Below are positions 12,200-23,170 of a stretch of 64,000 bases of DNA, in pieces; the first letter of the stretch is position 1, and every line of letters begins with the position of its first letter. The stretch is from Pseudorasbora parva (Eukaryota > Chordata > Actinopteri > Cypriniformes > Gobionidae), in the NCBI RefSeq assembly GCF_024679245.1, contig NC_090187.1, positions 20,842,995-20,906,994 of the forward strand, read 5' to 3'. A program made the position numbers and the translations under genes. Under the pieces are notes generated by a model, which searched no databases, was not told where the DNA came from, and saw only the letters and a list, made by a program, of their open reading frames with translations.

Positions 12200-13023
12200 T
12201 CAATATTTTATCTGACTCAATAATGTAAACGTTTTAATTATTTCTAATACTTTATAAATATGAATAAACGTCTGATTATTCTGCTTAACTCTTTACTTTA
12301 TTGAAATCATTCATTAGGTTCTTAGAGTCACAGGGTCTTCGCACATTCCAGTATGCGGGCCCATAATCACAAACTTATCAGTCTTGGTCAAGTAGACAGA
12401 GGTTAAATCTTTTACATTGAGTCAGTAAATCAAGATTCCGATAACATGAATATTCACAAACTCGTCAGTCTTGGTCGTCAGTAGAGGCCATACGACTGAT
12501 ATCTTGGACGCCCGTGCTACACGTTGATCATTCCAAGATATTTTTGTTCAGTCCCCTTGGGTTTGAATTCTCGTAATTAATGCAAACTGCTTTCAATCAG
12601 AGGCCCATGACCATAACCACAGATTCAAGTGACCAACTTACTATCTCTAATGGTGACTTTCTATAATCATGCCGTGGTTTTCCACGTCTATGTAATTTAG
12701 AGCAATATTACAACAATCAGGAATTAGGGTTGCCCTATTTAGATTGGTCTAACAATTTGTTATTGTTCTAAACGGAAGACGTCTTTAGTCTTTCAACCCG
12801 CAGTCCAAGTCTACGTATGTGAACGCCAATGTGTTAGTCGGAGCTCTAAAACATCAGCCTGGTGTGCTTTTATGCTCCACCGAAAAACTGTGTTTTAGTC
12901 CGTGTACTAACCTGAGCATAGTCTTGTGGTGTCATGGATGTACATGATCCACTGAGTTATTAACACAACATACGTTATAGAATTTTCATGATTAATGCAA
13001 TTGAATAACACTGTAGCCACATG
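12200..13023 (-). other. LTR-element interior, noncoding, with degenerate short repeats
   Basis: No long frame. Repeated phrases occur: CAGTCTTGGTC follows ACAAACTTAT near 12370 and ACAAACTCGT near 12457. A block near 12840-12925 (CTAAAACATCAG...CTCCACC...TACTAACCTGA) recurs at 14705-14785. Confidence 0.4.
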
Positions 13024-14416
13024 CAGGGCCGGTGCTAGCCATTTGGGTGCCCTAAGCACAAATGCTTGGCGGTGCCCCCCCCCAACACCCCACCACCCAA
13101 CCCACCCTACCCTATCCTCCCCTCCCCAAACAAAAACCCACCCACCAAAGAAATAACTACCATTCAGAATTTCTTATTTAGGTTCTCTTTACTTCCAAAA
13201 TAACTGCTGCAAATGAATAATTGAAACTGAACAATGTAAACACAGAAAGTTAAAAGTGCAAAAAAAAAGTTTTGTGTAAATAGAATAAGTCTATGAATTT
13301 TATAAAGTATGAATTTTAAAGTGCACGTTTTAAACTGCTAATAACCATGCATAACTGCACAGTACAAATTACTCAACAGAGGGACTACATCTCTATAAAG
13401 AGTCCATTCTGCTATTCTATAGAACTATATTAAACATTTTCACTACCATCAGTTGTCAGAGGCCCTACAGAGGCACACGTCTACATTTCCTAGCTGCAAA
13501 ATCAGCTATCAGGTCATCATATGACAGTTTCTGAGCCACGTCCCCATTGATAACCACAAGACAAAATATTCAGGGATTCTACTGAAAACCAGAGGGAGTC
13601 TGGTTGTAATTGGTTGCAATCACTATGGCACATCCAGTTAGAATGCAATAAGGACTCTGATGTTTCTTCTGTAACATTTATTCTCCACCATAAGAGACAA
13701 GTTTGTGGTTCTGAAAATATACATACAAATTGGTAAATAACAATATACAAAAGGATGCCAATAGCAGTACACATAAATGATGTGTAATTATGATAACAAT
13801 GGACAAATAACAGTACAAAGTACTAAACTGTTACACAAGAAATGATATCCGCACTTACTAGCCTATAAATTGTCATGTAGGCTTATTTTATCATCATGTA
13901 AGAATCCTGTTCTGAGCGGGGCTCGAACTCCCGGCCGTAACGTCATTAGCGCCATTCCGGCTGCCTTTATGTAAACAACACAACGGTGCATTTACGGCAT
14001 ACACATTTAGCTCGCGAATGTACAACAAAGAATATAGCACTCATGGTAAATATATGTAAACATGTCTTATAATAATTATAGTACAGAGGAATACTCGTTC
14101 TCCATTAGAATTGTCTATGCACGATTGCGATAGATAAGGATCTATGCTACTAATACTTTCAGTTCGCGGTAAACTGTGATTTTAAACAATCTGATACATT
14201 ATTATGTACACATGACAGTCCTTCATAACAGCCTATATTACTTTTGTATTGCATTTGTATATTAACATGCTTTTAGAAATATTCTATGTGTTATTTATAC
14301 TAGTAGGCTAGCCTATTGTGATGATTTTTTCACGACCCAGATTTTTTGGTGCCCCCCCCAAGCACTTGGTGCCCTACGCGCAGTGCGTGATGTGCGTGTG
14401 CGGAGCGCCGGCCCTG
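13024..14416. mobile_element. hAT-type element with 8-bp duplication GCCACATG
   Basis: Exact 8-bp duplication GCCACATG (13016-13023, 14417-14424). Termini CAGGGCCGGTGCT and its near complement AGCGCCGGCCCTG fit the CAG...CTG hAT pattern. The subterminal region is C-rich (GGTGCCCC). No hAT transposase frame is present in the 1393 bp, so it is non-autonomous. A minus-strand 85-codon frame (13517-13774) shows no known domain. It inserted into the LTR element. Confidence 0.88.
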
Positions 14417-14424
14417 GCCACATG

Positions 14425-15844
14425 GCAATTCTATGCTCCACCTGGGAGACAAACAAATTCAACAAAGAAACACATTTATTCAGTTTTTCTCAAGATACAT
14501 GGTCTAGAATGCATATAGCATCTACAACCTTTATCCTAAGTGTTTCATACACTTACAGTAAAGCAATCTTGTGTTTTAAAGAATAAACTTAAATAGCCTA
14601 GGTGTTTTTATTAACACAAACAACTATCGTGTGTTCAATGCGCACGTGTTTAGTACAATTACAAATTTGAAAATGCATACGAACTAATACCAAGCATTAG
14701 GCGGAACTCTAAAATCTCAGTCGGCGTGCCTCAAAGCTCCACCCAAAACCTGAACTCCAGTCCGTTACTAACCTGACAGATTTGCGGTAACAATACATCC
14801 TAATGCACTAAAATCAATAATTTCAGAGTAAATCAAAATTAAATCGAACGCAACAACATATTTATCAAAGTGTCTTAAAGATAATGATTTTGATTCGGCC
14901 CTGCAGTCACAACTGGCTGGCATGTACATTGATTGCACGACAACAGTCAGGCTTAAGGCCAATGAGCGACTCTGTTGCTGTGAACATCCAATGAACTAGC
15001 TGTACATGCTGAGTGCAGTCAAATTCCTGCTCGAATTCTGTTTTGAGTGAGGTTTCGGAATTTATTTTCATGCCAATACATTTGAATATGAAAGACTGGT
15101 TCAAGACTGATGCAAGCACATTCGTTGTATCTCTTTTTAGATTACAAATGCCTATTTGCTTGATTTAGTCTATTTACAGACTAATCTGCTTGGCAGCACA
15201 GTGGCAATTTTAACTGAATTTACAAAATGTGATAGATTTAGGTGTTACTTATTTGGCTAAACGCTCCCATTGAACATGGAGAGAAAGTCTTTGTTCTCCG
15301 AGTGGGCGTGGTAAGCCCCGTGGGCTCGCTGAGCCACTCAGAAACATCATGAGGTTTCTTAACAAAAATACAGTAACAACATCACTATCATTCTGTGTAT
15401 CAATCTTAGATTTGAATCGTGCCACCTCTTAATCATTTGTAGCCACGAGTAATTTAGCTGTGTAGCAATAATAGCTGTAGCCAATTTTGATCAAACAAAA
15501 AGTTCTCTTCATTTTTACATGTTGCATATGCATCAGCCTGTTTTTCCCAACTTTGTTTTTCATAAACAAATGCATCAACGTGCGTATTTATCAAATCACA
15601 AATGCCTTCCAATATTTTACAAACTTAGATTTTTAATTCTATTGTTTGCTCGTTCTCATCGTGCGTTGCTAGTTTGTTGCAGCTAATAAAACAATGGAGA
15701 AAGCATTTAGCTGATTTTAAAAACGCTCTAATTTACAAATGTTTATTGAGTCTCAGGAAATAGTTTGGAAGATGTTTTTCCAATTTAGGTTTAGTTGTTG
15801 TAGGTCTACGCCGACAAAGAAATATTTTAAAATCCATAACACGA
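14425..15844 (-). other. LTR-element interior between hAT and DIRS insertions
   Basis: Continuation of the interior. Minus-strand frames of 64-70 codons (14768-14962, 14907-15119) have no recognised motifs. One GC-richer patch near 15290-15345 stands out from the AT-rich surroundings. Confidence 0.4.
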
Positions 15845-16020
15845 GTTCCCTTTCGGGGAACTCGAGCTGCGTCGAAACGCTGTGAGAACGCCTCTGTTTA
15901 AATGCGTCGTGAAGCGCCTGTAGAACCATTCCATCGGAAAAAAGATCGATCGTCGGCGTGATGACGTCATCGACCGGAAGCTATAAAACGTCCGTGAAAA
16001 CAAACAGGAACTAGCTTCTG
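15845..16020 (+). repeat. DIRS left terminal repeat and promoter region
   Basis: The first about 22 bases (GTTCCCTTTCGGGGAACTCG) are unique to the left end and pair with the internal complementary region. The following ~150 bases are inverted at the right end. It contains TGATGACGTCATCG, a perfect CRE/ATF-like palindrome, and a TATAAA box near 15981, a likely Pol II promoter for the genomic transcript. Confidence 0.8.
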
Positions 16021-16163
16021 AGCCTTCAGCAAGCGATCTGTGTGAACCTGTCTGTCTATTTGGTGTTTTTGTCTGTCTATTATACTAGAAAGCAGAGATT
16101 TTCCACCCTTTTTGTTAAATATTCAATATATTAACAGAAAAAAGAGAAAATAAGATAGATAGA

Positions 16164-17645
16164 ATGGCGAGTGAAAGCAGCAATTTCAGAAAGTGTGTTC
16201 CTCCCTGCCCACGCTACATCACGGGCGGGGACACACATCTTCTCTGTGTTGCATGCTTGGGAGCGCAGCATGCCCAGGCAGCCCTCGAGGGGGCTGCTTG
16301 CGAGCACTGTGAGCGTATGCCACTGAGAACGCTGCGCTCCCGCCGGGCACTCTTCGAGGAGGGTGCCTCGGCTCGTGTTCCCCGCGGCTCTGGTCCCGCT
16401 GCCGCCGAGGCGGAGCGGAGGCTGCAGTCGTGGGGATCACAATTGGATGTTGCAGAGGGGTTAGAGACGGGCGCTGCCTTATCTCTGCCCTCACCTGCTC
16501 CATCCAGCGGTTCTTCTCGGGGCATGGAAGCACGCATGGCGGTTTCTTCCCCCCCGAGAGAGCCGCCGGTACTTCATCTGTCCAGCTCTGAGGAGGTGGA
16601 CGTTGAAAGTATCGATACTGAAGATTCGCCACTCCAGTCCCCTGCTAGTGAGGAGCTAGTTGAGGTTTTGACGCGAGCAGTGGCCAGGTTAAACATCGAC
16701 TGGCCCACTGAAAGATCTGAGGCAGGAAGAAAACGTCATAGTAAGCTAGACGAACGCTTCCTGCCGTCTCGCGCATCAGAACCTCAGCGACGGGGCCTGC
16801 CGTTCTTCCACGATTTGCACACCGAGGTGGCAAGATCGTGGAAGAGACCGGCTTCTTATCGTGTCTTCAGCCCGCAGACTTCGGTCTACAGCAACATTTG
16901 CGGGCTGAGACAGTATGGTTATGGGGCGATGCCAAAGGTTGAAGAGACGCTTGCGAGCCATCTCTCGCCTTCCTCGGCATCGTCCCTGAAGGCCCCGACT
17001 TTACCCACCAGACCTCTAAAAACAACGTCGGCGATGGTGGGTAAAGCGTACTCGGCGGCGGGTCAAGCGGCTGCATGCCTGCACACGATGGCTATCGTGC
17101 AGGCATACCAGGCTGACCTGCTGAGGGATTTGGACGGTAGTGATGCTGTGGGGGGTGATATTATCGCTGAATTAAGATCGTCAGCCGATCTAGCTCTCCG
17201 GGCCACCAAGGAGACGGCCAGATGTGTTGGCCGCTCCATGGCAGCATTGGTGGCTACGGAGAGGCATCTATGGCTAAACCCCACAGACATCAAGGAGAGG
17301 GAGAAAGCCTTTCTGCTTGATGCGCCGCTTTCTCCTGGAGGCCTCTTCGGTGACGCAGTTCACACTGTCACCGAGAGGTTCCAGGAGTCGAAAAAGCAAG
17401 CTGCGGCGCTCAAGCAGTTCCTCCCTCTCCGGGTCCAGGTCCCTGGGGCTGCTGCTGATACCACCAAGCAGCCCAAGCCGAGTACGAGCTCCTCCTACAG
17501 GGCTCAGCAGAAGCAGAGCGTCGCTGCCCGAGCTCCCCCTCAGCGTGGGGACGAGGGGCGGCGCTCTCAGACGAGGCCTTCGAGGGGCAGGGCTGATCTG
17601 CGGACAGTCCTGATCGCCAAGAAGGCCTCGTCGAAGCGTTCCTGA
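16164..17645 (+). CDS. DIRS ORF1, gag-like protein
   Basis: A 493-codon uninterrupted frame with an ATG shortly after the terminal repeat. Near the N-terminus, residues about 11-50 carry a Cys/His cluster (CVPPCPRYI, HLLCVACLG, CEHCERMP) that the second DIRS in this window shares (PAACGSLI, FCVVCLGLKHAEEA, CSYCLVLP), so it is a conserved putative zinc-binding unit. The middle is Ser/Pro/Glu-rich and acidic (SSSEEVDVESIDTEDSP). The C-terminus is basic with Arg/Ser-rich stretches, suiting nucleic-acid binding. DIRS ORF1 is assumed to form the ribonucleoprotein particle. It ends just before ORF2 with a short gap, in a different frame. Confidence 0.88.
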   Translation: MASESSNFRKCVPPCPRYITGGDTHLLCVACLGAQHAQAALEGAACEHCERMPLRTLRSRRALFEEGASARVPRGSGPAAAEAERRLQSWGSQLDVAEGLETGAALSLPSPAPSSGSSRGMEARMAVSSPPREPPVLHLSSSEEVDVESIDTEDSPLQSPASEELVEVLTRAVARLNIDWPTERSEAGRKRHSKLDERFLPSRASEPQRRGLPFFHDLHTEVARSWKRPASYRVFSPQTSVYSNICGLRQYGYGAMPKVEETLASHLSPSSASSLKAPTLPTRPLKTTSAMVGKAYSAAGQAAACLHTMAIVQAYQADLLRDLDGSDAVGGDIIAELRSSADLALRATKETARCVGRSMAALVATERHLWLNPTDIKEREKAFLLDAPLSPGGLFGDAVHTVTERFQESKKQAAALKQFLPLRVQVPGAAADTTKQPKPSTSSSYRAQQKQSVAARAPPQRGDEGRRSQTRPSRGRADLRTVLIAKKASSKRS

Positions 17646-17670
17646 CGCCAGAAGCGTCAGGACGCTGAGG

Positions 17671-19803
17671 GTGGTTCCCCCCGTAGGGAAACGGTGCTTA
17701 CCCCTGCCTACGGTACCCGTTTCCCTACGGCACCCTCGGGGGGCCGCGCTGCCAACCCTGCCGCAATGCCGGGGCGCAGTCGGTCTCCGCGGGCCACCCG
17801 AGGGTGGTCCGCACCCCCTTCGGGGGGTCCCCGAGCAGTCAAGTCAGTTGTTCCCTGCCGGTCCGCCGCTTCAGGGCACTGTGCTTGTTGCTCAAAATAC
17901 ACCAGAGGCCAGCCTCGAGAGGCTGGTTCCCTTAGTAGATTTTCTAGACGAGTGGAAACGTCTACCAAATATATCTCGTTGGGTCCTGCAGATAATAGAA
18001 AGGGGGTACGCCATTCAATTCGGAAGTCGGCCACCTCCTTTCTCCGGTGTCCTGCCTACAGAGGTGGGCCCGGAGCAGGCTCTGGTAATGGCACAGGAAG
18101 TAGAGACACTCCTGCAAAAAGGGGCTATAGAGAGGGTTCCCCCTCCCAGCAGGGAGTCTGGCTTTTACAGCCGTTACTTCATCGTGCCGAAGAAGGATGG
18201 GGGCTTACGCCCGATATTAGATCTGCGGCTATTGAATCGCTCGGTGGCCAAGCTCAAATTCAAGATGCTTACACTCAGACAGATTGTAGCGCAGGTCAAA
18301 TCGGAGGATTGGTTTGTCACCATAGACCTCAAAGATGCGTATTTTCATGTCTCCATCTTTCCACATCACAGGAAGTTCCTGAGGTTTGCCTTCGGGGGAG
18401 AGGCATACCAATATCGTGTACTTCCCTTCGGTCTAGCACTGTCACCCCGCACGTTCACCAAGTGTGTGGATGCAGCTCTGGCGCCGCTGCGTCTACAGGG
18501 CATCCGCATATTGAACTATATCGACGACTGGCTGATTCTAGCGAATACAGAGCAGATGGCGGTTCAGCATCGAGATGCTGTTCTCGCCCATATGTCGAAG
18601 CTGGGGTTGAGGCTGAACGCCAAGAAGAGTGTACTTTCTCCGGCTCAGAGAACCACTTTTCTGGGTGTGAACTGGGACTCGGTAATTATGCGGGCGCAAT
18701 TATCGCCAACACGCATAGCATCGATCCTGGCAGCCGCCAAAGAACAGAAGCTAGGCCAAGCCGTCACTGTGAAACAGTTCCAGAAACTGTTAGGTCTCAT
18801 GGCAGCAGCGTCCAACGTGATACCTTTTGGCCTACTGTACATGAGGCCACTGCAGTGGTGGCTCAAGACAAAAGGGTTCTCCCCGAGGGGAAATCCGCTC
18901 CGCACGATCAAAGTCACGCGGCGATGCCTACGTGCTCTGGTCATGTGGAAAAACCCGGGGTTTTTATCTCAGGGTCCCGTGTTGGGGGCTCTTGTTCGTC
19001 GCGTAACGCTAACGACAGACGCCTCTCTCACGGGCTGGGGGGCGACCATGAGTGGTCGCTCGTCCCAGGGTCTATGGCAGGAGCATCAGCGGCACTGGCA
19101 CATAAATCGGCTAGAGATGCTCGCAGTGTTTCTTGCATTGAAACAGTTCCTGCCCGACCTCAGGGGCCACCATGTACTAGTCAGAACAGACAACACGTCC
19201 GTGGTGGCCTACATAAACCACCAGGGGGGTCTGAAGTCTCGTCCGTTGGACAAACTGGCACATCGGATCCTCCTGTGGGCCCAAGGGAAATTGCTGTCAG
19301 TCAGGGCAGTATATATCCCGGGGGCCCTGAATCAGGAAGCAGACAGCCTGTCGAGACAGGGGCCGAGGCCCGGGGAATGGAGACTCCATCCAGAGGTGGT
19401 GGAGCTCCTCTGGAAGGTTTATGGGAAGGCAGAGATAGACCTGTTCGCTTCGGCGGAGAATTCTCACTGCCCGCAGTGGTTTTCTCTGACCCATCCGGCC
19501 CCGCTGGGGCTGGATGCCATGGTACAGGAGTGGCCGAGGCTGCCTCTGTACGCCTTCCCCCCGATTGTCCTGCTTCCAGGAGTTCTGGAGAGGGTACGCC
19601 GGGACGGGGCCCAGGTACTTCTAGTGGCTCCGAACTGGCCGACCCGAGTGTGGTTTGCGGACCTGATATCTCTCCTGGAAGGCTCTCCGATGGAGATTCC
19701 GACCAGGAGGGATCTACTCTCTCAGGCGGGCGGGAGATTCCTGCACCCACGCCCAGAGATGTGGAAACTGTGGGCCTGGCCTCTGAGGGGGCTAGGCTCA
19801 TAG
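17671..19803 (+). CDS. DIRS ORF2, reverse transcriptase-RNase H-methyltransferase-like
   Basis: A 710-codon open frame with no ATG at its first codon (GTG). The true start is uncertain and may involve reinitiation or frameshifting from ORF1. Reverse transcriptase lies at about residues 125-350, with the catalytic Asp in VTIDLKDAYFHV (~215) and the YxDD box in NYIDDWLIL (~282). RNase H follows at about 445-570 with acidic residues in TTDAS, NRLEM, RTDNT and NQEAD. The C-terminal ~100 residues contain LLVAPNWP, matching the N6-adenine methyltransferase-like domain usual in DIRS elements. It makes the cDNA that is circularised before integration. The C-terminus overlaps the recombinase frame. 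All catalytic motifs are intact. Confidence 0.92.
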   Translation: MVPPVGKRCLPLPTVPVSLRHPRGAALPTLPQCRGAVGLRGPPEGGPHPLRGVPEQSSQLFPAGPPLQGTVLVAQNTPEASLERLVPLVDFLDEWKRLPNISRWVLQIIERGYAIQFGSRPPPFSGVLPTEVGPEQALVMAQEVETLLQKGAIERVPPPSRESGFYSRYFIVPKKDGGLRPILDLRLLNRSVAKLKFKMLTLRQIVAQVKSEDWFVTIDLKDAYFHVSIFPHHRKFLRFAFGGEAYQYRVLPFGLALSPRTFTKCVDAALAPLRLQGIRILNYIDDWLILANTEQMAVQHRDAVLAHMSKLGLRLNAKKSVLSPAQRTTFLGVNWDSVIMRAQLSPTRIASILAAAKEQKLGQAVTVKQFQKLLGLMAAASNVIPFGLLYMRPLQWWLKTKGFSPRGNPLRTIKVTRRCLRALVMWKNPGFLSQGPVLGALVRRVTLTTDASLTGWGATMSGRSSQGLWQEHQRHWHINRLEMLAVFLALKQFLPDLRGHHVLVRTDNTSVVAYINHQGGLKSRPLDKLAHRILLWAQGKLLSVRAVYIPGALNQEADSLSRQGPRPGEWRLHPEVVELLWKVYGKAEIDLFASAENSHCPQWFSLTHPAPLGLDAMVQEWPRLPLYAFPPIVLLPGVLERVRRDGAQVLLVAPNWPTRVWFADLISLLEGSPMEIPTRRDLLSQAGGRFLHPRPEMWKLWAWPLRGLGS

Positions 19804-20804
19804 AGGAGGGTCTCTCGGCCGAGGTCGTAGAGACCATCCTACACTCCAGAGCTCCGTCCACAAGGAAGCTGTACGCTTTGAAATGGAGACTTTTCTCAGC
19901 ATGGTGCAGAGAACGCCAGTGGGATCCAGTTAACTGCCCGGTTGGTACAGTGCTGGAGTTCCTGCAGGAGAGGTTCTCTGCAGGGTTGACCCCCTCCACA
20001 CTTAAGGTGTACGTGGCGGCCTTGGGTGCTGTCCACGTCCCTTGCAGTGGAGTGTCTTTGGGAAGACACCCTCTAATTACACGCTTCCTTCGTGGCACAT
20101 TAAGGTTGAGGCCAGTTATGCACTCGAGGGTCCCGGCATGGGACTTGGCCATTGTTCTGAGGGGCTTGTCCGGACCTCCGTTCGAACCTCTGGAGGAGGT
20201 TTCGGATAAGTTCCTCACCCTAAAAACCATCTTCCTTTTGGCCATATCATCTCTTAAAAGGATAGGAGATATTCAGTCTCTGTCGGTAGAGCCCTCATGT
20301 CTAGAGTTTGCGCCAGGGATGGTGAAAGCATTTCTGCATCCCAGGCCGGGTTATGTCCCCAAGGTTCCTACGAGCCCACGGGGCCCCATCACTCTGCAAG
20401 CCTTCTGTCCTCCTCCATTTATGACGTCAGACCAGGAAAGATTAAATCTGCTGTGTCCTGTGAGGGCACTGGATACCTATGTCCACAGAGCTGCCCTGTG
20501 GAGAAAATCTGAACAATTGTTTGTTTGCTTTGGACCCCCTAAGAAGGGGGCCCCAGTATCCAAGCAGAGGATGAGCAAGTGGGTGGTCGAGGCCATCTCA
20601 CTTGCTTATGAAGCTACCGGGCAGCCGTCTCCACTGGCTGTCCGGGCGCACTCAACCAGGGGTATGGCTGCTTCTAAAGCACTTTTGTCGGGGGCTTCCC
20701 TCCATGATATCTGTAACGCGGCCGGTTGGTCGTCTCCTTCTACTTTCGTCAGGTTCTACGAACTAGACCTGGCATCTACTGTAGGGGCACAGGTACTCTC
20801 GTAA
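19690..20804 (+). CDS. DIRS ORF3, tyrosine recombinase
   Basis: The frame is open from about 17694, but only its last ~370 codons are recombinase; the earlier part is out-of-frame reading of ORF2. The N-terminal SAM-like core-binding region includes APSTRKLYALKWRLFSAWC. The catalytic domain shows the first Arg in SLKRIGDIQS (near 20251), the H-x-x-R pair in AHSTRGMAAS (near 20647), and the nucleophilic Tyr in FVRFYELDL (near 20754). Tyrosine recombinases integrate the circular cDNA without duplicating the target. It overlaps the end of ORF2 in another frame; the start is not determined. All catalytic residues are present. Confidence 0.92.
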
Positions 20805-20864
20805 CCGTGTGCGCTTCGGCTTCACACATACGAGACACTTGGTCCTATGGCGATGTGGGTATAA

Positions 20865-20964
20865 GCGTTCTCACAGCGTTTCGACGCAGCTCGAGTTCCC
20901 CGAAAGGGAACGTCTCGGTTACGTATGTAACCCTAGTTCCCTGAGGGAACGAGACGCTGCGTCG
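20865..20964 (+). promoter_or_regulatory. DIRS internal complementary region (circle-junction template)
   Basis: Bases 20865-20911 are the complement of the left outer end, and 20912-20964 the complement of the right outer end, joined at ...GGGAAC|GTCTCGG... In DIRS replication this region templates completion of both cDNA ends and circularisation. Its junction predicts the GTT core seen at both insertion boundaries. Confidence 0.9.
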
Positions 20965-21003
20965 CTTTGCCATACTCCCGGCGTGTCCGTGATCACTTAC
21001 TTC

Positions 21004-21211
21004 AGGCTTTATCAGAAGTTAGTTCCTGTTTGTTTTCACGGACGTTTTATAGCTTCCGGTCGATGACGTCATCACGCCGACGATCGATCTTTTTTCCGAT
21101 GGAATGGTTCTACAGGCGCTTCACGACGCATTTAAACAGAGGCGTTCTCACAGCGTTTCGACGCAGCGTCTCGTTCCCTCAGGGAACTAGGGTTACATAC
21201 GTAACCGAGAC
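21004..21211 (+). repeat. DIRS right terminal repeat and extension
   Basis: 21004-21168 is the inverted copy of 15867-16020, including the CRE-like palindrome and the TATA-like TTTTATAG. 21169-21211 is the unique right extension ending ACCGAGAC, complementary to the second half of the internal region. Confidence 0.88.
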
Positions 21212-21517
21212 GTTTTAATTCCTCTACTGCGCTGTCGCTATCATGTCCCTGATATGTGATTGTATATAAATTCTTAAACCCCACCGGATTGCGGTTCCGG
21301 TCTAACATTGGGTATTCCGACCCATTCTATTAATGTGTCTATATGGGATGCGTCTGTTTTTCCCTAAACATTTCTAAAAAGGCAAAAAGAATTTTACTTA
21401 CCAGAACAGCTGAAGAAAGAGAAGTGCAAACCTCTTGTTGATTTTAAAATCGAATACTTCGCTGAAAAGACGTTGCTCGTAAGAGAGTCGCAACATCACG
21501 GAGGCTGGTCACCATTT

Positions 21518-22538
21518 TGTAAGGCCGCCCAAATCGTCCCAATGGAGGCCAACGATCGGCGGTTGAAGGTCGCTGCACGTTCGTCTTTTCAGCGGGGCAA
21601 AAGGGATTTTATTCCAATTCCTCATTAATCTGACTCCATTTAATGATAATTTAGAATTTAGGTTAGAATGCCATTTGGTTATTTGGTCATTCATATTTAA
21701 TAGTTTAACTACACATTTAATTATTCCGTTTAACCCTTTGTTGAAATTATACCCAACCTGAATAATTCCAGAGCAAGTCAGAATCAATCAAAGTGTAACA
21801 ATTTATTTAACAGTCAGGTAAATGTATAAAGCCAATTACATAGTCAATTCAAAGGTAATCCATATATAACATAAAATAGTCTGAAGTAAAGAATGAAATG
21901 TATACCTGACTTCTGAAAATTACATAATGCTGGCTATCTTGAGACATCCAACATTACGGGCTGACCGGTTTAAAGTGTCAAGCCCTGAGCTCTTTGCAAC
22001 ATTTCCTTAAATACCCAGAACCAGATACATACCCAGAACCATTTGAAACTCTTTCAAATGGAAACACCAGTTAACAATAGGAATTGGCATTGATCAGGTC
22101 CTATAGTCTTGATTAGAAGAGAGGCCAAATGGCTGAAAGCCACACCCACCATACACCAAGGAAAGATATCTTTAAACTCTTTAAATGTTTATGATGTTCT
22201 AGTGTACTTCTGTGGAGTAGAGATATTTGTACCAGTCGCACTGAGACATTTCAAATGATATCAAACACATATAATACTGTATCGTGAGGATTGACATTGT
22301 AACAAAGAGATTTCTGGTGCATTTCAGGTGATCTCAAGTTTGGGGGAGCAGTAGTTTGGGGGAAGTTTCATGTGAAAGGAAAGGCATGTAAATTAGAGTC
22401 ATTCATAGATGGTTCACTCAGTGTGATGTCGTCTCGGACAGAGACTCTAACTGTATGAATAAGTTCAGATGCTAATTTCCTTTGTTTTCTCAGAGCGATT
22501 AGACATTTCGGCATCTACTAGCTTTTTCCAGCCTTACA
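21518..22538 (-). repeat. 5' LTR (in element orientation) of the retroelement
   Basis: Same length (1021 bp) as the partner at 9154-10174 and nearly identical. On its inner side the minus strand reads AAATGGTGACCAGCC, with TGG three bases from the LTR edge, a possible primer-binding site. I could not assign the tRNA. On the outer side is the GTAG duplication. Confidence 0.9.
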
Positions 22539-23005
22539 GTAGATATAACATACAATCTGTGTTAAAATGTTACTCTGGATAGAGAAGAAGTGGGTGTTTT
22601 GGCAGACAATCACAATCAGACAGAAGCTCTCATTGAGATTAACAGAATTTAGTGTTGACAAATCATTATTTGTTTAATTTGAAGTCACCAGAATCGTGAT
22701 CAGTGGCTCCTTTATTTGAGCTCTTGACCCTTAACGCTTTCACTTCAGCTTTACTCTGTTTAATGGAACTGTGTTGCACATTTGAAGCAGCAGAAATAAC
22801 CAGGAGAAAAATATGATCTGATGATTATGTTATCATCACATGCATTTGTTGAGTTGGACAAGTGTTTGATATCTGAGTGGTTAATAAAAAAACATTTTTT
22901 TTTGTAATTCATATTTTTATAATAGGGTTGTCATTAGCTGCATATTTGATTTTAGTTATTCAGTGTGTCCAGGATGTACCATAGTCTATGGCACCACACA
23001 CATAC

Positions 23006-23170
23006 ATCAAGAATCAGCTCATGAATCTCAACAATGGTGACAAACCAAAAGCTTCATGTCGCAATGCATGCTGGAAGCCACCATAGTACAAAACTCATCC
23101 ATGGCTCCCAGCATGCATTGCAACATGATGCTTTTGGTTTGTCACCATTGTTGAGATTCATGAGCTGATG
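23006..23170. repeat. Perfect-looking hairpin core of the fold-back family
   Basis: ATCAGCTCATGAATCTCAAC...GGTGACAAACCAAAAGC on the left is inverted on the right with a ~75-base loop. The loop carries the inverted pair GCAATGCATGCTGG (23061-23074) and CCCAGCATGCATTGC (23107-23121). The same core recurs at 37690-37830 and 45590-45710. Confidence 0.85.

Larger units (their letters stand above)
15845..21211 (+). mobile_element. DIRS-type tyrosine-recombinase retrotransposon, structurally complete
   Basis: All DIRS hallmarks are present: split inverted terminal repeats (about 15867-16020 and 21004-21168), unique terminal extensions at both outer ends, and an internal complementary region (20865-20964) holding complements of both extensions joined head to tail. 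Long frames for gag, RT-RNase H-methyltransferase and tyrosine recombinase lie between. There is no target duplication, as expected. A GTT trinucleotide opens the element (15845-15847) and another follows its right end (21212-21214), matching the circle junction in the internal region. The element inserted into the LTR-retroelement interior and is much more GC-rich than its surroundings. Confidence 0.95.

Noticed and set aside
13900..13975. tRNA-like sequence on minus strand (GAGTTCGAGCCCCG)
   Set aside because: Resembles a T-arm and acceptor end, but no A box, anticodon arm or full cloverleaf could be traced; it lies within an hAT element.
17694..19690. Long N-terminal extension of the tyrosine recombinase frame
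   Set aside because: It overlaps ORF2 in another frame and has no homology-like structure; the GC-rich sequence simply lacks stops there. Only the last ~370 codons are recombinase.
19301..20245. 314-codon minus-strand frame inside DIRS
   Set aside because: Antisense shadow of RT/recombinase coding sequence.
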